DNA of 64,000 bases, from assembly GCA_021292105.1 (NCBI GenBank), contig CM037875.1, positions 57,771,908 through 57,835,907 of the forward strand, in the 5' to 3' direction. The number at the start of each line of letters is the position of its first letter. Position 1 is the stretch's first letter. This stretch comes from Anadara kagoshimensis (Eukaryota > Mollusca > Bivalvia > Arcoida > Arcidae). The position numbers and the translations under genes are program-made. Positions 34,001 through 46,619 of the stretch are shown piece by piece. Under the pieces are notes generated by a model, which ran no database searches, was not told where the DNA came from, and saw only the letters and a program-made list of their open reading frames with translations.

Positions 34001-34760
34001 TGTAGTTAAATTAAAGAGTACCTATAACGAACATTTAACTCATATTTGTGAAATGTATTTATTGTGAAATATAAAAAGATTTTTAGCTAGTCCATTATGT
34101 AAGTAATGTAGATAAATAGTATTCTGTGGGGTCTGCTTACTTAAATGACGTCACTGCACAGGGTCCCGAAAACCGAGCTTTTGATTTGGATTAACGGGAG
34201 ATGTATTACAAACTCGCCGATATCTCCCTTATTTCGGCATAGTTTTTTATAAAATTTTGGCATTAAGTCATATTTCAGTATGGAGAATAACATATGTAAA
34301 AATCAAAAATCGTTACAGGTACTCTTTAAATTAAATCGCGTTGACTCTAATGATAGTAATAAGCGACGCTGAGTTATGCTGTGTGTGACAGGTAAAGTGA
34401 TTATCGTGTAAAATATTTTATAGGTTATTATTTATTCTTCTAAAAATGTTTTAGCTTTAGCTGTACATCTTTTGTTAAATAAGTTTGAATTCAACGTTTA
34501 TACAAATTATTGTTAATTTTACTTGGCCCTATACAACCAGTGTTAACATATTTTTTTTTATTTTTGAATAGTTTTTAACTTGCATGTTGTTTATTATAAA
34601 TTATAAAAGTATTCAGAAAATGTTAAAGACATATAACATCATTATTTGTTTTTTGGCTAATATTGATGCTAAACTTTTTAATTTGCAAGAAATCTGAGTC
34701 AACGAGCTCGATTGATATAATTTGTGATAAATTGTTTTAAACTGTTTAAGAATAAACTTT
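31003..34760. other. Intronic or intergenic AT-rich DNA
   Basis: Lies between candidate exons of the minus-strand gene. It holds a 24-nt perfect palindrome at 32607-32630. Two overlapping short reading frames at 32485-32786 have no recognisable motif. No other supported feature. Confidence 0.4.
32607..32630. repeat. 24-nt perfect palindrome
   Basis: TGTATCAGGCAT is followed immediately by its reverse complement, with no spacer. A further TGATACA at 32584-32590 repeats the arm. It could be a dimeric protein-binding site or a foldback remnant. Confidence 0.8.
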
Positions 34761-34817
34761 ATATTGTACTTACAAGTCTAGAGGGCGTCGAGTCACTGGT
34801 TATGAATTGCACTTAGG

Positions 34818-35065
34818 TATATCAAAAATAAACATATTAATTCATGTCCAAATTAAAATCCAGAAGAAAGTAAAAACTTTAAAACTCACAAATTTGGTTA
34901 AATTTCTACCAGGGAAGTGAAGCCGAGTGCTCCAGGGGGTTACAAGCTCTTGTTTAGCTTGCAACACCCGCCACGTGTGTATTCAAAATTAAAAAAGAAC
35001 ATTGAACTATATGAAGTTACATATATCAAGAGCAATCTTTTATACATCATACTTATCAACAATGC
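34818..35065 (-). mobile_element. Penelope-like 3' fragment
   Basis: AATAAACATATTAATTCATG, AAGTGAAGCCGAGTGCTCCA, CGCCACGTGTG and the coding end ATATATCAAGAGCAATC are recognisable. Confidence 0.6.
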
Positions 35066-35695
35066 TGTATATTTGTGATTCCATAGTGATCGATTAGATG
35101 AACATCTCAAATGGAATATGAGATGGTAAGATATTAGCTTTACGCGATTAATCTATGATGTAGAGTCCTCTTTCTGAAACACTTAAATTTTAATCCCGTA
35201 TCCTCTGGGACCAAATCTGTGCTACGTGAGCACTTAAAAAGCTTGCTTCAGTAACATCAATCTAGCTACATGTATTACCACAAATATGGTTGACCACTAA
35301 ATAACAAACACAAATAATGTACTGAAATTGAACAAATTCTGCTGCAAATTGAAATTCCGCCTTTTTTCCAATTGTTCACTTAATCAACAAAATATTTTTA
35401 GTGAATAGGCTCTCATAAATTCTTCCACTAAACTAACGTCTGTGGGTTTAATGTTATCGGAAATATTGCAATTCAAATTGTGTTGTGAATGTTTTATTAA
35501 GACATTTATTAGAACTTTACATTTTTTGGACTACTGTTCTTTGGCATTAAAGGAATAAAAGGTCTTTTCTATGTAATTTCGTCATAATTATGTTTCTTGA
35601 AAAAATATGCCAAAAGATGATAAAGCCCATTGGTATAATATTTTAAAACTTTAAAGTAGAGGTCTTTAACTGGGCTGAAATCATCAATATTGCAA
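35066..35695. other. Unassigned stretch
   Basis: No supported gene or repeat. Confidence 0.35.
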
Positions 35696-35835
35696 AAGAT
35701 CAAATCGTACTTGTATCCGACCTCACGTCCATGGCGGAAGTTAACGTGTTCAACCTAACTTGTCGGTTTCAATTTGTTTTACTTTGCTGCTGAATTGTGA
35801 TTCGGACATGGAATAGTATGTTTGTTTTTTAATAA
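35696..35835 (+). mobile_element. Penelope-like 3' tail
   Basis: Only the end is present: GGCGGAAGTTAACGTG, CAACCTAACTTGTCGG, GATTCGGACATGGAATAGTA. Confidence 0.6.
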
Positions 35836-36839
35836 TAAATGTAGTTACCGTAACCTGAATCCCTAGGAAACACAGTATAATGTTCAAGATTAGTAGTCCA
35901 AATAATCGCTTTCGTAAATGATACTGTCAACACATTTGCGCTTTTTATGCATTTGTTTCTGGATTAAAGAATCTAGATCTAATCGGTATCTAGACCTCGA
36001 ACGAAAAAAAAGGATCACTAACGACATTTATGATGTTTTATGTAGAAATCATGGTTACATGTAATAAGAGAAACTCTGTGTTTGTTCTTAAGAATTAAGT
36101 ATTGCAGTCTTAGTATTCTTGTGGAGGCGGAAAAATGTAAGAACGATATTTGAAGCCACTAACCACTGACTTGTTTTTTCAGGTTTTGTTGCACCCTGTA
36201 CAATAAACAAGTAATAATTTTTAAGCTACATTATAGTCAGTAAAACGTAAGAGTTATTAATTGACATACAAGAATATCCAACAAAAAATTATAGGAAGCA
36301 ATGATTTTAAGATCATTTCGTTTGACGACAATTATTTTGAATCTATGATTTGGGTGTCGTGCGTTTTATATAAATATTTTGAAAATTGATTTAAGATTAC
36401 CATTTACTCGTGTTTTTATACTTTAACTCGTTACAAAGCCTGTAAATGTAATTAAAATGTACAAGAGACTGCAACTGAATTTTCTTTATGCTACTTGGTA
36501 CTGTGGTCAATGCCAAAATGGTATTCGGTAGTGTTATTCAAGTCATTGTATAACGAGCCTTTATTAAAAGACATCTCTTTATAAGAACAAACTGTTTATA
36601 AAGGTGACTTCTAATTCTCCCCCAAGGAATTTCATATTAAAATGTTTAACCGAGTTGACAAAAATAGTTCATGGATTTGGCTTTAAAGATGACTCTGATT
36701 GTCATCTTTTTGACACATTTTGTAGGTTTAGAAAATTGTATGAAATCATATAATTCATATTGATGCAAGTCAGGTTGACAAAATACAACTATAGATATAT
36801 ACCATTGATCAATCAACCAAAACCACCGATCAACGGTCA
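35836..36839. other. Unassigned stretch
   Basis: AT-rich; no supported gene. Short open frames lack motifs or splice borders. Confidence 0.35.
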
Positions 36840-37060
36840 AAAACAATCTCAAGAAAGCAAAGTAAAGTCTTTGAAAACTGGCAAATTAGGTGAACATGCG
36901 AAAAAATGAGACCGGATGCTACAGAAGGGTAAGAACCTCCTGCCTAGATAACTACAATTGTCATGTGTAAAAACATGATTGAGAATGGAAGGTACATAGC
37001 ACTATGAGATGTCAAAAATATCCCAGCTAATTCGTAATACACAGATATCATACTTATCAT
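36840..37060 (-). mobile_element. Penelope-like 3' fragment
   Basis: AAGCAAAGTAAAGTCTTTGA, GGATGCTACAGAAGGGTAAG and the TATCCCAGCTAATTCGTAAT segment. Abuts the plus-strand copy at 37066. Confidence 0.6.
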
Positions 37061-37065
37061 ATTTA

Positions 37066-37235
37066 ACACGTGGCGGGTGTAGCTAGCTAAACAGGAGGTG
37101 CTTACCCTTCCGGAGCACCCGGCCTCACTTTCCTGGTTGAAGTTCACGTATCTAACCTAACTTGTCAGTTCCAAAGTGTTAGCTTTGCTTCTGGATTGTG
37201 ATTCGGACATGGATTACTATGTTTGTTTTTGATTA
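37066..37235 (+). mobile_element. Penelope-like 3' fragment, well preserved
   Basis: Reads CACGTGGCGGGTGTAGCTAG, CTAAACAGGAGGTGCTTACC, CTTCCGGAGCACCCGGCCTC and ends GGATTACTATGTTTGTTTTT. Best consensus-like 3' UTR in the window. Confidence 0.7.
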
Positions 37236-37289
37236 TCAGCAAGATTGTAATCATTTTTTTATATAGTTACGTGGACTGTGATGATTTTT

Positions 37290-37550
37290 TAATTCGGTTT
37301 AAATATTTCCGAGGCAAACAAAGATGGTATGTAAGCAGGTTGTATAGCTGTTTCGTAATGGAAACAATTCCTTTCATACCGCATTAACTGTGAAACAAAT
37401 ACATCATAACCAGAAAAAACAGGTACTACTATATTGCTGCATAGACAAGAAATGACAATAGAAAAAGTATTCATTTTTGTCATAAAACAAATGTAACTTT
37501 CCGTGGGTGTCTTAATTGAGATATAAAATTTATATTTCATCAATATGATA
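37290..37550 (-). mobile_element. Penelope-like coding fragment
   Basis: Minus translation includes SGYDVFVSQLMRYER, the counterpart of the SYGVYISQLIRFAR block that precedes the C-terminal region in this RT family. Its 3' part is missing. Confidence 0.6.
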
Positions 37551-37654
37551 AATTACATATTCTAAAATCTAAATTTATAAGATAGTTTTGAAGAGCACCA
37601 AAATTATAAAAATGCGAATAAAAAACTGAAACTGGCAAATTAGTCGTGTGTGAA

Positions 37655-38110
37655 GAATCTAAATCAAACATACCATTCCATGTCCAAATCACGACAAAAA
37701 GCAAAGTAAATACTTTGAAACTAGCAAATTAAATTAAACACACGAACTTCACAAGGTAATTGAGGTGGCGGGTGCTCCGGAAAGGTACACACCTCATATT
37801 TAGCTAGCTATATCCGCCACGTGTGAAATCAAAACTTAAAATTAAAGTAACAATAGAACGCTTAGTTATTGTTAAGCTCTACCACAGCATATTAACAATC
37901 AAATAAGTTCACAATAAGCAGAAGAAGAATGAATAGTGCTGCATAGAAAATGTAATTTTAGTCATCACATTTATCATACAGCTTCAAATATAGCATTTTG
38001 TTGTTGCCATGATTAAGTCCAAATATAAAAGAGAATTTAAAGAATCAGTCGTATCTTTTATTGCAAGCTCATTTACATAGATGACATTCAAATAGTCTCC
38101 AATTAGTAAC
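37655..38110 (-). mobile_element. Penelope-like 3' fragment
   Basis: CATACCATTCCATGTCCAAA, GGCGGGTGCTCCGGAAAGGT, GCTAGCTATATCCGCCACGT, then a decayed coding part. Confidence 0.65.
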
Positions 38111-39142
38111 AGAACGTCATCAATATATGTGACTGTTCATATTTGCTTGTGTCATAGCAATAAAATTAAAAATCATGTTTAGTGTTCAATTTTGAATTGT
38201 GTACATCAATTCGTACAATTTAATGTTTTTGGTCATTGTAATATTGAATGAGAAATGATACATTCAGAATGATATGAAAATAAAAGTGCAATTAATGTTA
38301 GCATGCCAAAATTATAGCAACGAAAATGTTCACTTGCGTGATGAAAACTTTCCATTAGTAAATTAGTAAAAACAGTATACAAATGTAGTTCTAAATCAAT
38401 TGAAGTTTATTTTCGCTTGGGTTTACCCTAATCTTAATCAGCTAGAGTTTGCTCATTTAATCCATCATTCCTATGTAATCCCTCTTACTCCCACTAAAAA
38501 TAACGTGTTTCTGACTCTGATATACAAAAATATCAGGAGTAGGAGGAATGCTACATTTTTCAATCCTTCGATAAAATATAACTATTTTTGATACTGGCGA
38601 TAGTTATTTCTCAAAATTATTATTTTGTTATTATTATTATTATTATTTATTTAATTAATTAATTAAAATGAATAAAAAAATAATACAATAAGTGCAATTT
38701 AGAGTTTTACATGTCGGAGTTTAAGGTCTATATGAAGCCTGTCAGTGAAAGTAGTGAAGATCGACAGAAATGACGAAAATTGTTCAATTCGGATGCAATT
38801 GTTATAGTTTTTATAATGCATCTAATAGATATTGTGATATGAGTTACATTAAAATGACCCAACGGTATAAACATCACACACACACACACACACATATACA
38901 CACGCGCGCGCGCGCGCGTATTCTGAAAAAATGAGCTAAAAATAATGTGCAACAATGGATCAAAATCATCACAAGTAACTAAATGTCCCTAGCACTGCGG
39001 ATTAAGCCGTATGATAAATGTTTCAAAGTTCTAAAATAAAATACATGGTTTCTTCGATATTTAGTAATGCTTTGTGGATATTAGTATAACATATTATATA
39101 ATAATAGTATTATACCTATAAGTACGAATAATAGCTTCTTAC
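38111..39142. other. Unassigned AT-rich stretch with a CA/CG tract
   Basis: Contains an (ATT)n run near 38630 and an alternating purine-pyrimidine tract at 38876-38920, (CA)n followed by (CG)n, a sequence type able to adopt Z-DNA. No supported gene. Confidence 0.45.
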
Positions 39143-39146
39143 ACAC

Positions 39147-39270
39147 CTCTTCGCGTGGAGTTGTTTTATCTTCGTCACCCTGTATAAAGACATAAAACTG
39201 GATATAAAATGAAAGTAAAGATTCTAAAAAAGTCAGAAAATGTGTCCAAGAAATGGAAAAAATCACGAAC
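39147..39270 (-). CDS. Candidate exon, minus-strand gene, transmembrane helix
   Basis: The acceptor TTCTTTTTTGTAG precedes 39270 and the donor GTGTGTAAG follows 39147. The first base completes a phase-2 codon from the exon at 39485; 41 full codons follow. They read a hydrophobic segment (FVIFSISWTHFLTF, then FLESLLSFYIQFYVFIQ) followed by charged GDEDKTTPREE. This looks like one or two membrane passes and a cytoplasmic loop. The FLES..Y.Q.YVF pattern faintly recalls XK-related proteins, but their Pro-Gln pair is absent, so no family is assigned. An alternative acceptor at 39180 would give a shorter exon. Confidence 0.5.
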
Positions 39271-39484
39271 CTACAAAAAAGAATATTATAATTCAGATAC
39301 TAATATTACAATATGTAATACTAACATTCACAAAGCATTACTCAATATCATGAAAACGGTGTATTTATTTTAAAACATTTCGAAAGAATGAAGCTGCGAT
39401 ACTATTTGTAAAACGTAATGAAAATGTAATAATAATTCTTAAATAATCTAATCGTATAAGAAATTAGAAAAGAAAAATACTCAC

Positions 39485-39551
39485 AAAATGTATCTGTCGA
39501 ACATGCTATATCCTTGGCAATACATATATGTTGTAGCAATCCTTAGCCAGT
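39485..39551 (-). CDS. Candidate exon, minus-strand gene
   Basis: The acceptor TCTATTACACACCAG precedes 39551 and the donor GTGAGT follows 39485. Only one frame is open. It reads WLRIATTYMYCQGYSMFDR and ends with a split codon (TT). The incoming phase (AC) matches the outgoing phase of the exon at 63612, and the outgoing phase matches the exon at 39270 across a 214-bp intron. Tyrosine-rich; unknown family. Confidence 0.5.
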
Positions 39552-40479
39552 CTGGTGTGTAATAGATAAAACATAAAACGATTTTTCTAATTGAATGACA
39601 AATCTAAATCCACAAGAACACGACAATCAAGACATACGACTTATATAGATCAAATCCAATACACTATACATGGCTGTTTTCATTTAAAACCGTTTCATTA
39701 TAAAGTTATAACCAGCAATCAATGTACTAATAATAGATCACATTACATAGTGGATTAACTCATAAATACAAACTTATTGCAGATACTGAAATTATACTGA
39801 TTATAATGTTGCTGTCGCTGACATAATGCTAAATCTGCAACCACTCTTTACCGATGACAAAATATAGTCGTTGATTAAAATGCGTGATGCCAAATAGAAT
39901 TGTAATGAAATGGTATTTGGATTTGTATGCCGTCAATCCATCAATGTTAATATAGTATGCTAGGATATGAGATTAGGCTCGGGATGGCGTTTGAATCTCA
40001 GTAACCGGAAAATAACCATAACGAAATATCTGACACTTTGAAGCAAATACAACTCGATCAACCAGTACCGTTATCTCCCGGAATTGTTTGGATTAATACA
40101 GAATTTTACCATAAAATGTAGATTTCTGTATTATCTAATTTGACTTAATCTGTGATCTAAGTTGTGTAATGTAATTTATCAGACATCAAAAAGGTGGCAG
40201 CTGTTTTTCTTCTATATTTATATATGAGATTGGTTTAATTAGATTTTCTTAATGACTATATATTGCTGTATAGCTCGAAGAATACAATTAAATAACATTT
40301 CAAATGAAACATAATTAATAAAAAATACTTCTAGAAATTAATTATTTCTATGTTGATTTGAACAATAGAATTTTAAATATGCCACCAGATTTTGCTACAT
40401 TCTGAATAAAGAGATTATTTTAAAATACGTTTCTATCACTTGGTATAAGCGTGTATTAAAATTTAAATAAAACAAGCAT
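39552..40479. other. Start of a proposed 24-kb intron
   Basis: No exon or repeat recognised in this stretch. If the proposed minus-strand gene is right, 39552-63611 is one intron filled with duplications and mobile elements. Confidence 0.35.
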
Positions 40480-40900
40480 AAACATACCGTTCCATGTTCA
40501 TAATTATTAATATACATAATTACAAAGGTAAAAGCACTTCATGTCCTACCGGCTCCACGGTCACGTATGGAATCAAAATTGAAAATGACAGGAACATAGA
40601 AGTAAAAGACGTAAAATGTATCCAGAATAATTTTAGATAAAGGGACATCAAACTTAACAACAATAAACAACAGCGATAAACGGATAAGTATAATCCATGA
40701 GTCAACGTCAGCAGCTTACCTCGTTTATAAGTTGTCTGTAGCTATACCATAGAATATTAATTGTGAAACAAACACAGGCAGGAGAAGGACGTATATTGTT
40801 TCATAGAAAAGGGAATTTGTCATATAACATCCAATGCAGCCGCACTAAGTGTGAGAATAAGTTAAATCATCGGATTAAAACATACTGTAGAATAAAAATG
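40480..40900 (-). mobile_element. Penelope-like 3' fragment, rearranged
   Basis: CATACCGTTCCATGTTCATA, CACGTATGGAATCAAAATTG and GTATCCAGAATAATTTTAGA. The central GGAGCACC block is largely replaced. Confidence 0.5.
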
Positions 40901-41379
40901 GATATATTCATGTGAAAAACATATTAGATGTATTTTGTTATATAATATCAAAGTTCAAACAGATAAGCTTTTAGACACTATGTAGGAGTGACAACTTTTA
41001 ATCCCTTTAATTGCCTCTGTTGCTTTTACGTTTTAATTTCAAATTGTCAATCACTTCTTAACATAAATTGCAGAACCTTTGTTTGTTAGCCGAGTAAGAA
41101 ATATTAATATAAAACGTTTATAAATCTTTATATTGTCCATCGTTAACTGAAAAATTACGGAACGTATCTATCCTAGCGGAAAAAATTCGAAAACCAATAC
41201 ACAGGATATGCTTAATTGTTCACTTCAACTAAAGCACAGTATTTTATACAGAACATCGTCATTTATACCATTTCTGAAAATGAAAAAAATGAAAATTAAG
41301 GAAAAAGTATATAGGAAAGGGCTAGGTTTTTATTTCAATAATCGCATACAATGATATAGAAAAATAGAGAATACATGTA

Positions 41380-41890
41380 ATCAAAAACAAACATACTAAT
41401 CCATGTCCATATCACAATCCATTAGCAAAATAAAAACTTTGAAACTGACAACTTAGGTTAAACACGTAAACTTCTATTAGGGAAGTTAGGCCTGGTGCTC
41501 CGGAAGGGTAGGCACCTCCTGTTTAGCTAGCTTAAACTCTTATGTGTGTAATCAAACTTGAGTGAAAGGAACATTGAACTATTGAACGCCAAATATACCC
41601 AGGGCAATCCTGGACATCAGACTAATCAACAATACTATGATGACAGCCATTAAACTTTTAAAGGCCCTAATAAGCCTATACTTGCAATATCCCTGGGTCA
41701 ACAATTTATTTGTAAGCTGCTTGTCTCGTTGTATAAAGTTCACATAGTGAGAACAAGCTGGACCATAGATTGATTGGAAAAAATACACCGTAAGCAGGAG
41801 AAGCAGGTATATTGCTACACCACATGTAAACTAAAAGCCGGAAAGGGGTGGCTAGGGTTCGACTATTACAATCAATTGCCAGAAATGTCA
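41380..41890 (-). mobile_element. Penelope-like 3' fragment with coding remnant
   Basis: 3' UTR (GTGCTCCGGAAGGGTAGGCA) plus a minus-strand frame reading RDKQLTNKLLTQGYC and RLIRAFKS, then SRIALGIFGV. This matches the LTAKLLRQGYRYHKLRKAF block known in the family. Upstream AYGVFF is also visible, with breaks. Confidence 0.7.
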
Positions 41891-42184
41891 AGAGGTTTTT
41901 TGAAGTGTCACTATCTTAATTACTTAACACTGATTGTTTACCAATCCTACTATCATATAAAGAAGCTTAATCGATTTGGTTTGATCAATAATACATTATG
42001 TAAACAACATATCTGCTATAATATTATATTTTTATATAAACTGAATATGGTCATTGCATATAAAAGTTTATTCACATTAAAACGTAAATAAATATAGACT
42101 ACATGTCATTGTGTCAGCATGTGAAAATTTAAAATATTGTTAACGTATTTAATTTCAAGGTATATGAAATTGAGACATTGTTTG

Positions 42185-42310
42185 CGCAGTTACGTTTTTG
42201 CGTTTTTAAGTATGCACGATAACGCATAATTTTCGTTCGGTATTAATTTTCGCAAAACAAAAGACCGCAAAATAATCGAAAACTAGCAAACCGCAAAAAT
42301 TAATACGTTG
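42185..42310. repeat. Inverted-repeat fragment around TTTTCGCAAAA
   Basis: ATTAATTTTCGCAAAA and CCGCAAAAATTAATACG are near-inverted. This looks like a degenerate foldback element end. Confidence 0.35.
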
Positions 42311-42506
42311 ACAGTATCCATTTAACTTACAAATGTAGATTGAAATATAACAGCTTAAATGTTAGCAAAAATTTTCGAAGTTACTTCAAACAAAACAAAA
42401 CTTTAATGTAAAAACTTACTGTTTATTAAGCCTATTTCGGAGAAAGCAAGATCGCAAAATATTCTATAAATTTCAACACGACGGGTACAAATCAATGATT
42501 CTTTTA

Positions 42507-43050
42507 CTTACACGGGCCGAGTCGTTACTAAATATTCCTGTTTTGGCCCCATCCTTGCTTAATATATAATTTTATGCGACAAAATATAACCTGGGTGGGT
42601 GTTTACAATAGTAATCTTTTTTACGAGATGGCGGGGTTCTTTATGTTACGTAGTCATGACGAAAGAGTCGCCTATTTACGTAGGTTAGTGCAGCTCAAGA
42701 ACGGATTGATTTTTGCGTAACTGGGATGACCAAAAGTGATTAAATAAAGTATTAAGTGAACTACCTTTCTGCATTTTTAAAACTTTTGAAAAAATTGACG
42801 TAAATTCAAACTTTTAAACTCAACCCGACCTCTGAGCGACCCTTCATTGAACCCCTCGCGAAACTACGTAAATAATAAATTCTTCCATCATCATTACGTC
42901 ACACGAAACACACCGCCATTTTGTCAAAATTTTAACCATTGTAAACACCCATCCAAAATACGTTTTGGTGTATTAAAGGAGTTATAATGCATGGATTAGA
43001 TCAAAATTAGGATTATTAGCAACGACTTGGCTTATGTAAGTAAATGATTA
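42507..43050. mobile_element. Foldback element with about 150-bp imperfect arms
   Basis: The left arm has ACTTACACGGGCCGAGTCGT, ATTCCTG and GGTGGGTGTTTACAATAG. The right arm has the matching complement (ACCATTGTAAACACCCATCC, AGGATTATTAGCAACGACTT, then GGCTTATGTAAGT). The centre is near 42700-42860. The segmental duplication starts in the middle of this element, so the second copy (from 47817) has only the right arm. Confidence 0.6.
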
Positions 43051-44214
43051 ATTAATTTTTAACCGTGCCATTCAAATCTTTGAAATATTAGCGTTGTTCC
43101 TTTCTCTACAGCAGAGTAAACAGATAGTAAGCATTAAGCATAGATATAAATACATAAATATCAAAAATGAATTAAAATAATTATTACTAAAACCGTTTTA
43201 ATTTGGCAGGACTAGACGACCGTTTCGGTTCGGAATATAATTCCTCAACAGCAGTGTTCGGACTACAATTTTGGAAATCCACATAATTTTGAGATGTTGA
43301 AATGAGAAACACCAAAATAGGTTTTTTTTCAAATTCACCTAAGGTAGTAATTTGAACGATTGGGAATAGCTCAGTCTTTTGGGATTTTGGAAATTAAGAG
43401 GTAGATAATGAACAATGTTTATCTGACAATACAATGTATTGCCTCTTGGGAATAACCGATTTATGTAATTCTCAATAAACCCATAGTGTAGTTTCTGTTA
43501 CGAAAATATGCACTTGGCTGGATAATAAGAGAAAACATTAAGTCCAAATTAATAAATTCCACATACAGAATTTATATCTCTTAATAATCTTAAATGTTCA
43601 GACTTTGTGAATTTCATCGATTCTAGTCAGCTTGAAAAGATATATACCACCGATTCTTTAAGTTCAGCTTCATATTTGGATTTATAGCTCAATGATATAA
43701 CCCCATGGAAGACATTTGAAGCAATATGACAAAGGACATAGTTTCAATTTTCTTTTTCTAGGCAACAATATAACTATTTCCCCTGCATATGACGCATTTC
43801 TTTCATCATTTATACGTTATGGCTATTTCCTCTTTGGGTTTTGGACATGAAAAAAGATAACGGAGTCGCAGCAGTAGCATTTTATAACATAGACTATATA
43901 ACTGTTGGCTCATTAATCATGTCTATTACCTGTGATAAATTGATTTGTGTATTCAACATAACACTCTTACTGTCGATACTAAAAAGAAATCCTAGCTACT
44001 GAACTAACATTAACATCACATCCGCTCTCTACCTAATGACAAGCATTGTCCGACCATAATAAATGGAACCCTTATATTATCGTGTTTGCATTTGTATTTG
44101 AATGGACACATTAAAGAAAGCACACTTTTTAAAACGATTTCTCATGACATTACAATAATACTGTCTGACAATTTGAAGCAAAGGACAAATAAATCTTGTT
44201 ATATAATATTACTA

Positions 44215-45164
44215 TAGTCCGATCACCTTTTCAGTGATGAAAAAACATGTTTTGAATGGGTGGTGTGATTCAAACTTAGATATCTTACTTAATATGACTT
44301 CAATATACTTGAAATTTCACATGTGTGATTAGAACATATTTTTACATATTTTCAATATTTTTTGCAAATATTCTCAGCTTTTTAACTCTTTTTCTTTTTA
44401 ATTAATATGAATAAATTTTAATAAACTTTTTCGATAAAAGTTTGTTGAGAAATAAATACTTGTTCGTTTGCAGTCTTGTTTAAGAGGTAAGTATTTAAAA
44501 ATACTATTTTTCTATCTACATAGTAAAAATTTAATATTCACTGTAGTTGTTGAGGTTTTGGAAGTTAAAATTTAGCAATTAATTGAAAGGTAGCTGTTGT
44601 CCCTCTGATATTTTAATATGGCATATCCGACAGCTTCATTCATATAAGCCATTCAGAATTGAGTTCTGATTGGCTAATACGTATTCACGCGATACGGGTT
44701 TATACAGGTGTTCCTATTTCTAACCAGTATACGTCACGGACTAGCCTATTGTACTTGTTTATGAATGAGCGACAAGTAAAACAGCACAAACATGAAAATA
44801 AAGAATAAAATTCATTTATTACACTTGTTTGGCCTAGAGCGACACATTTTTTTAATTTAGTGTTTTAAAACTATAAAACCTTTAAGCTCATCTAAGAAAA
44901 CTGAGATTTTTTTCTCAAAAGATGAAGTTATTGGCCATAAAGCATTTTACTACGTGTTACGCATCGTCTGAACTTAGATGTGCGCTTGGTAAAAACTGGT
45001 TTTATTTGATTTTTAGACTTAATATAAGAAATTTAACCAAATTGTTTCAACACATTTAAAAAAAATAACAGATCTACATATAACATTAATGAAATTTGAG
45101 GTAAGTAATGGAAGATCTTTTTAAGGCCACATAAGTATTCATCACTGAAAAAGTGATCGGACTA
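44215..45164. mobile_element. 950-bp non-autonomous TIR transposon, TA target site
   Basis: Termini TAGTCCGATCACCTTTTCAG and, inverted, TAGTCCGATCACTTTTTCAG; the inverted repeats run about 27 bp with one mismatch. It is flanked by TA on both sides. The duplicate locus in copy B (TA at 49339-49340) lacks it and keeps a single TA, a clean empty site. No ORF of note, so it must be mobilised in trans. TA duplication fits the Tc1/mariner group but does not prove it. Confidence 0.9.
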
Positions 45165-45756
45165 TAAACCTGTTTTAATTTTGCAAAACAAATACTTATT
45201 ATTATTATTCTGATTGGTATGTTTAAAAGAAGAACGGCACTTTTGATTTTTATATGTAACCAAAAGAAACATGATATTTGAGAAATAAATCGGTAAATTG
45301 GTAGTATTTGTTTCCTTTAAATTAGTTCATTAAAAACAAATATGAGGGTAAATTACATCTGGACTATGTTTTTCTATTTGCAATGATCTTGAAAAAAATC
45401 TCTAGTTTTTAGTTACCAATTTATTATCATCGTATTCAATCATGTTGTATTACCTTAGGAAGGTAGGTGGATTTGGTAATGGTTCTTTTTTTACTCATTT
45501 CAACATCGTATTTGGATTTCCACAATTTTTGTCCAATCACTACTGATAAGGAATTGTATTCCAAGGCGACGGTCTAGTTCTGCAAAATAAAAAGTGGTTT
45601 AGTAATACTTTCTACTTCTAAAGCTTTCAAAAGGTTCTAAAAACCGGGAAGACCAACTTTTAACTTGGGGACAGAATTACAGAACCACCCATGTTGTATT
45701 TACCAACATACAGTTTCTCAATACAATTCGGAACAGGCATTATTTGCAACAATACA

Positions 45757-45845
45757 CTTTATGATTAACGTACTACACACTTTATGATTAACGTACTACA
45801 CACTTTATGATTAACGTACTACACACTTTATGATTAACGTACTAC
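45757..45845. repeat. 23-bp tandem repeat, four units
   Basis: Unit CTTTATGATTAACGTACTAC plus ACA. Copy B has about eleven units at 49925-50177. Confidence 0.93.
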
Positions 45846-46619
45846 GTTGCTCTGCATGTGATTGGTACTATATAAGTACGTAAAAAACAAAAACATCACG
45901 AAGGCTTATCAATATCAAGTAACACGGTTATATTTAACTTCTAAGAAATTATTGTTTTAATCTGGCTGTTGACTATTCATTCTACGTTATTTTCGAATTA
46001 ATACACGTTAAGGACATCGACGCACAGAACCTATCCCCACATGTTAATTTGATATATGAAACGGACGATTCGGATTATTTAATGGATTAAACATATATAT
46101 GGTATAGCCTAAAACCTAAGGTTACACTCATCTGCAAACAATTACGTCAAAATTAAACGATGGACGGTAGTGTAAATAATTGATCCTTAATCAATGCTAT
46201 ATCACGGGTTCAATAAAGTACCTGTGTTAAGTAAATACGTTACAGTGCTGAAATTATGGAGACAGTAGCGGACATTTATTAAAACGCGATGGATTTACTG
46301 TGAATATTCTATGACGTGGATTTAGAAGAAGCTATATTCACAATTAAAACACCATGAAACTAGCAATTATCCAGTTTGTTAATGGTAATTGACCATCTTT
46401 GTAAGGTTTAACTAATTGAAAATAGACAATGGATTTGCTTTCTGCGTCATTGGTCGCAAAAATAATATTTACAAATAAAGACAGACGATGAAAGCAATGG
46501 TTATACCCTATTAATTAGAACATAATGTCGTTACCTTAATTATATTTTGACGTATGTACATGTCATTGTTATATAAATGTATAGATTAATTAATATAATA
46601 TCCTAGTGTGAGTTTGAAG

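Noticed and set aside
34770-34791. Possible 22-bp microexon with a GTAAGT donor on the minus strand
   Set aside because: The acceptor is weak and the piece is too short to judge; it lies in the intron between stronger candidate exons and is not needed for phase.
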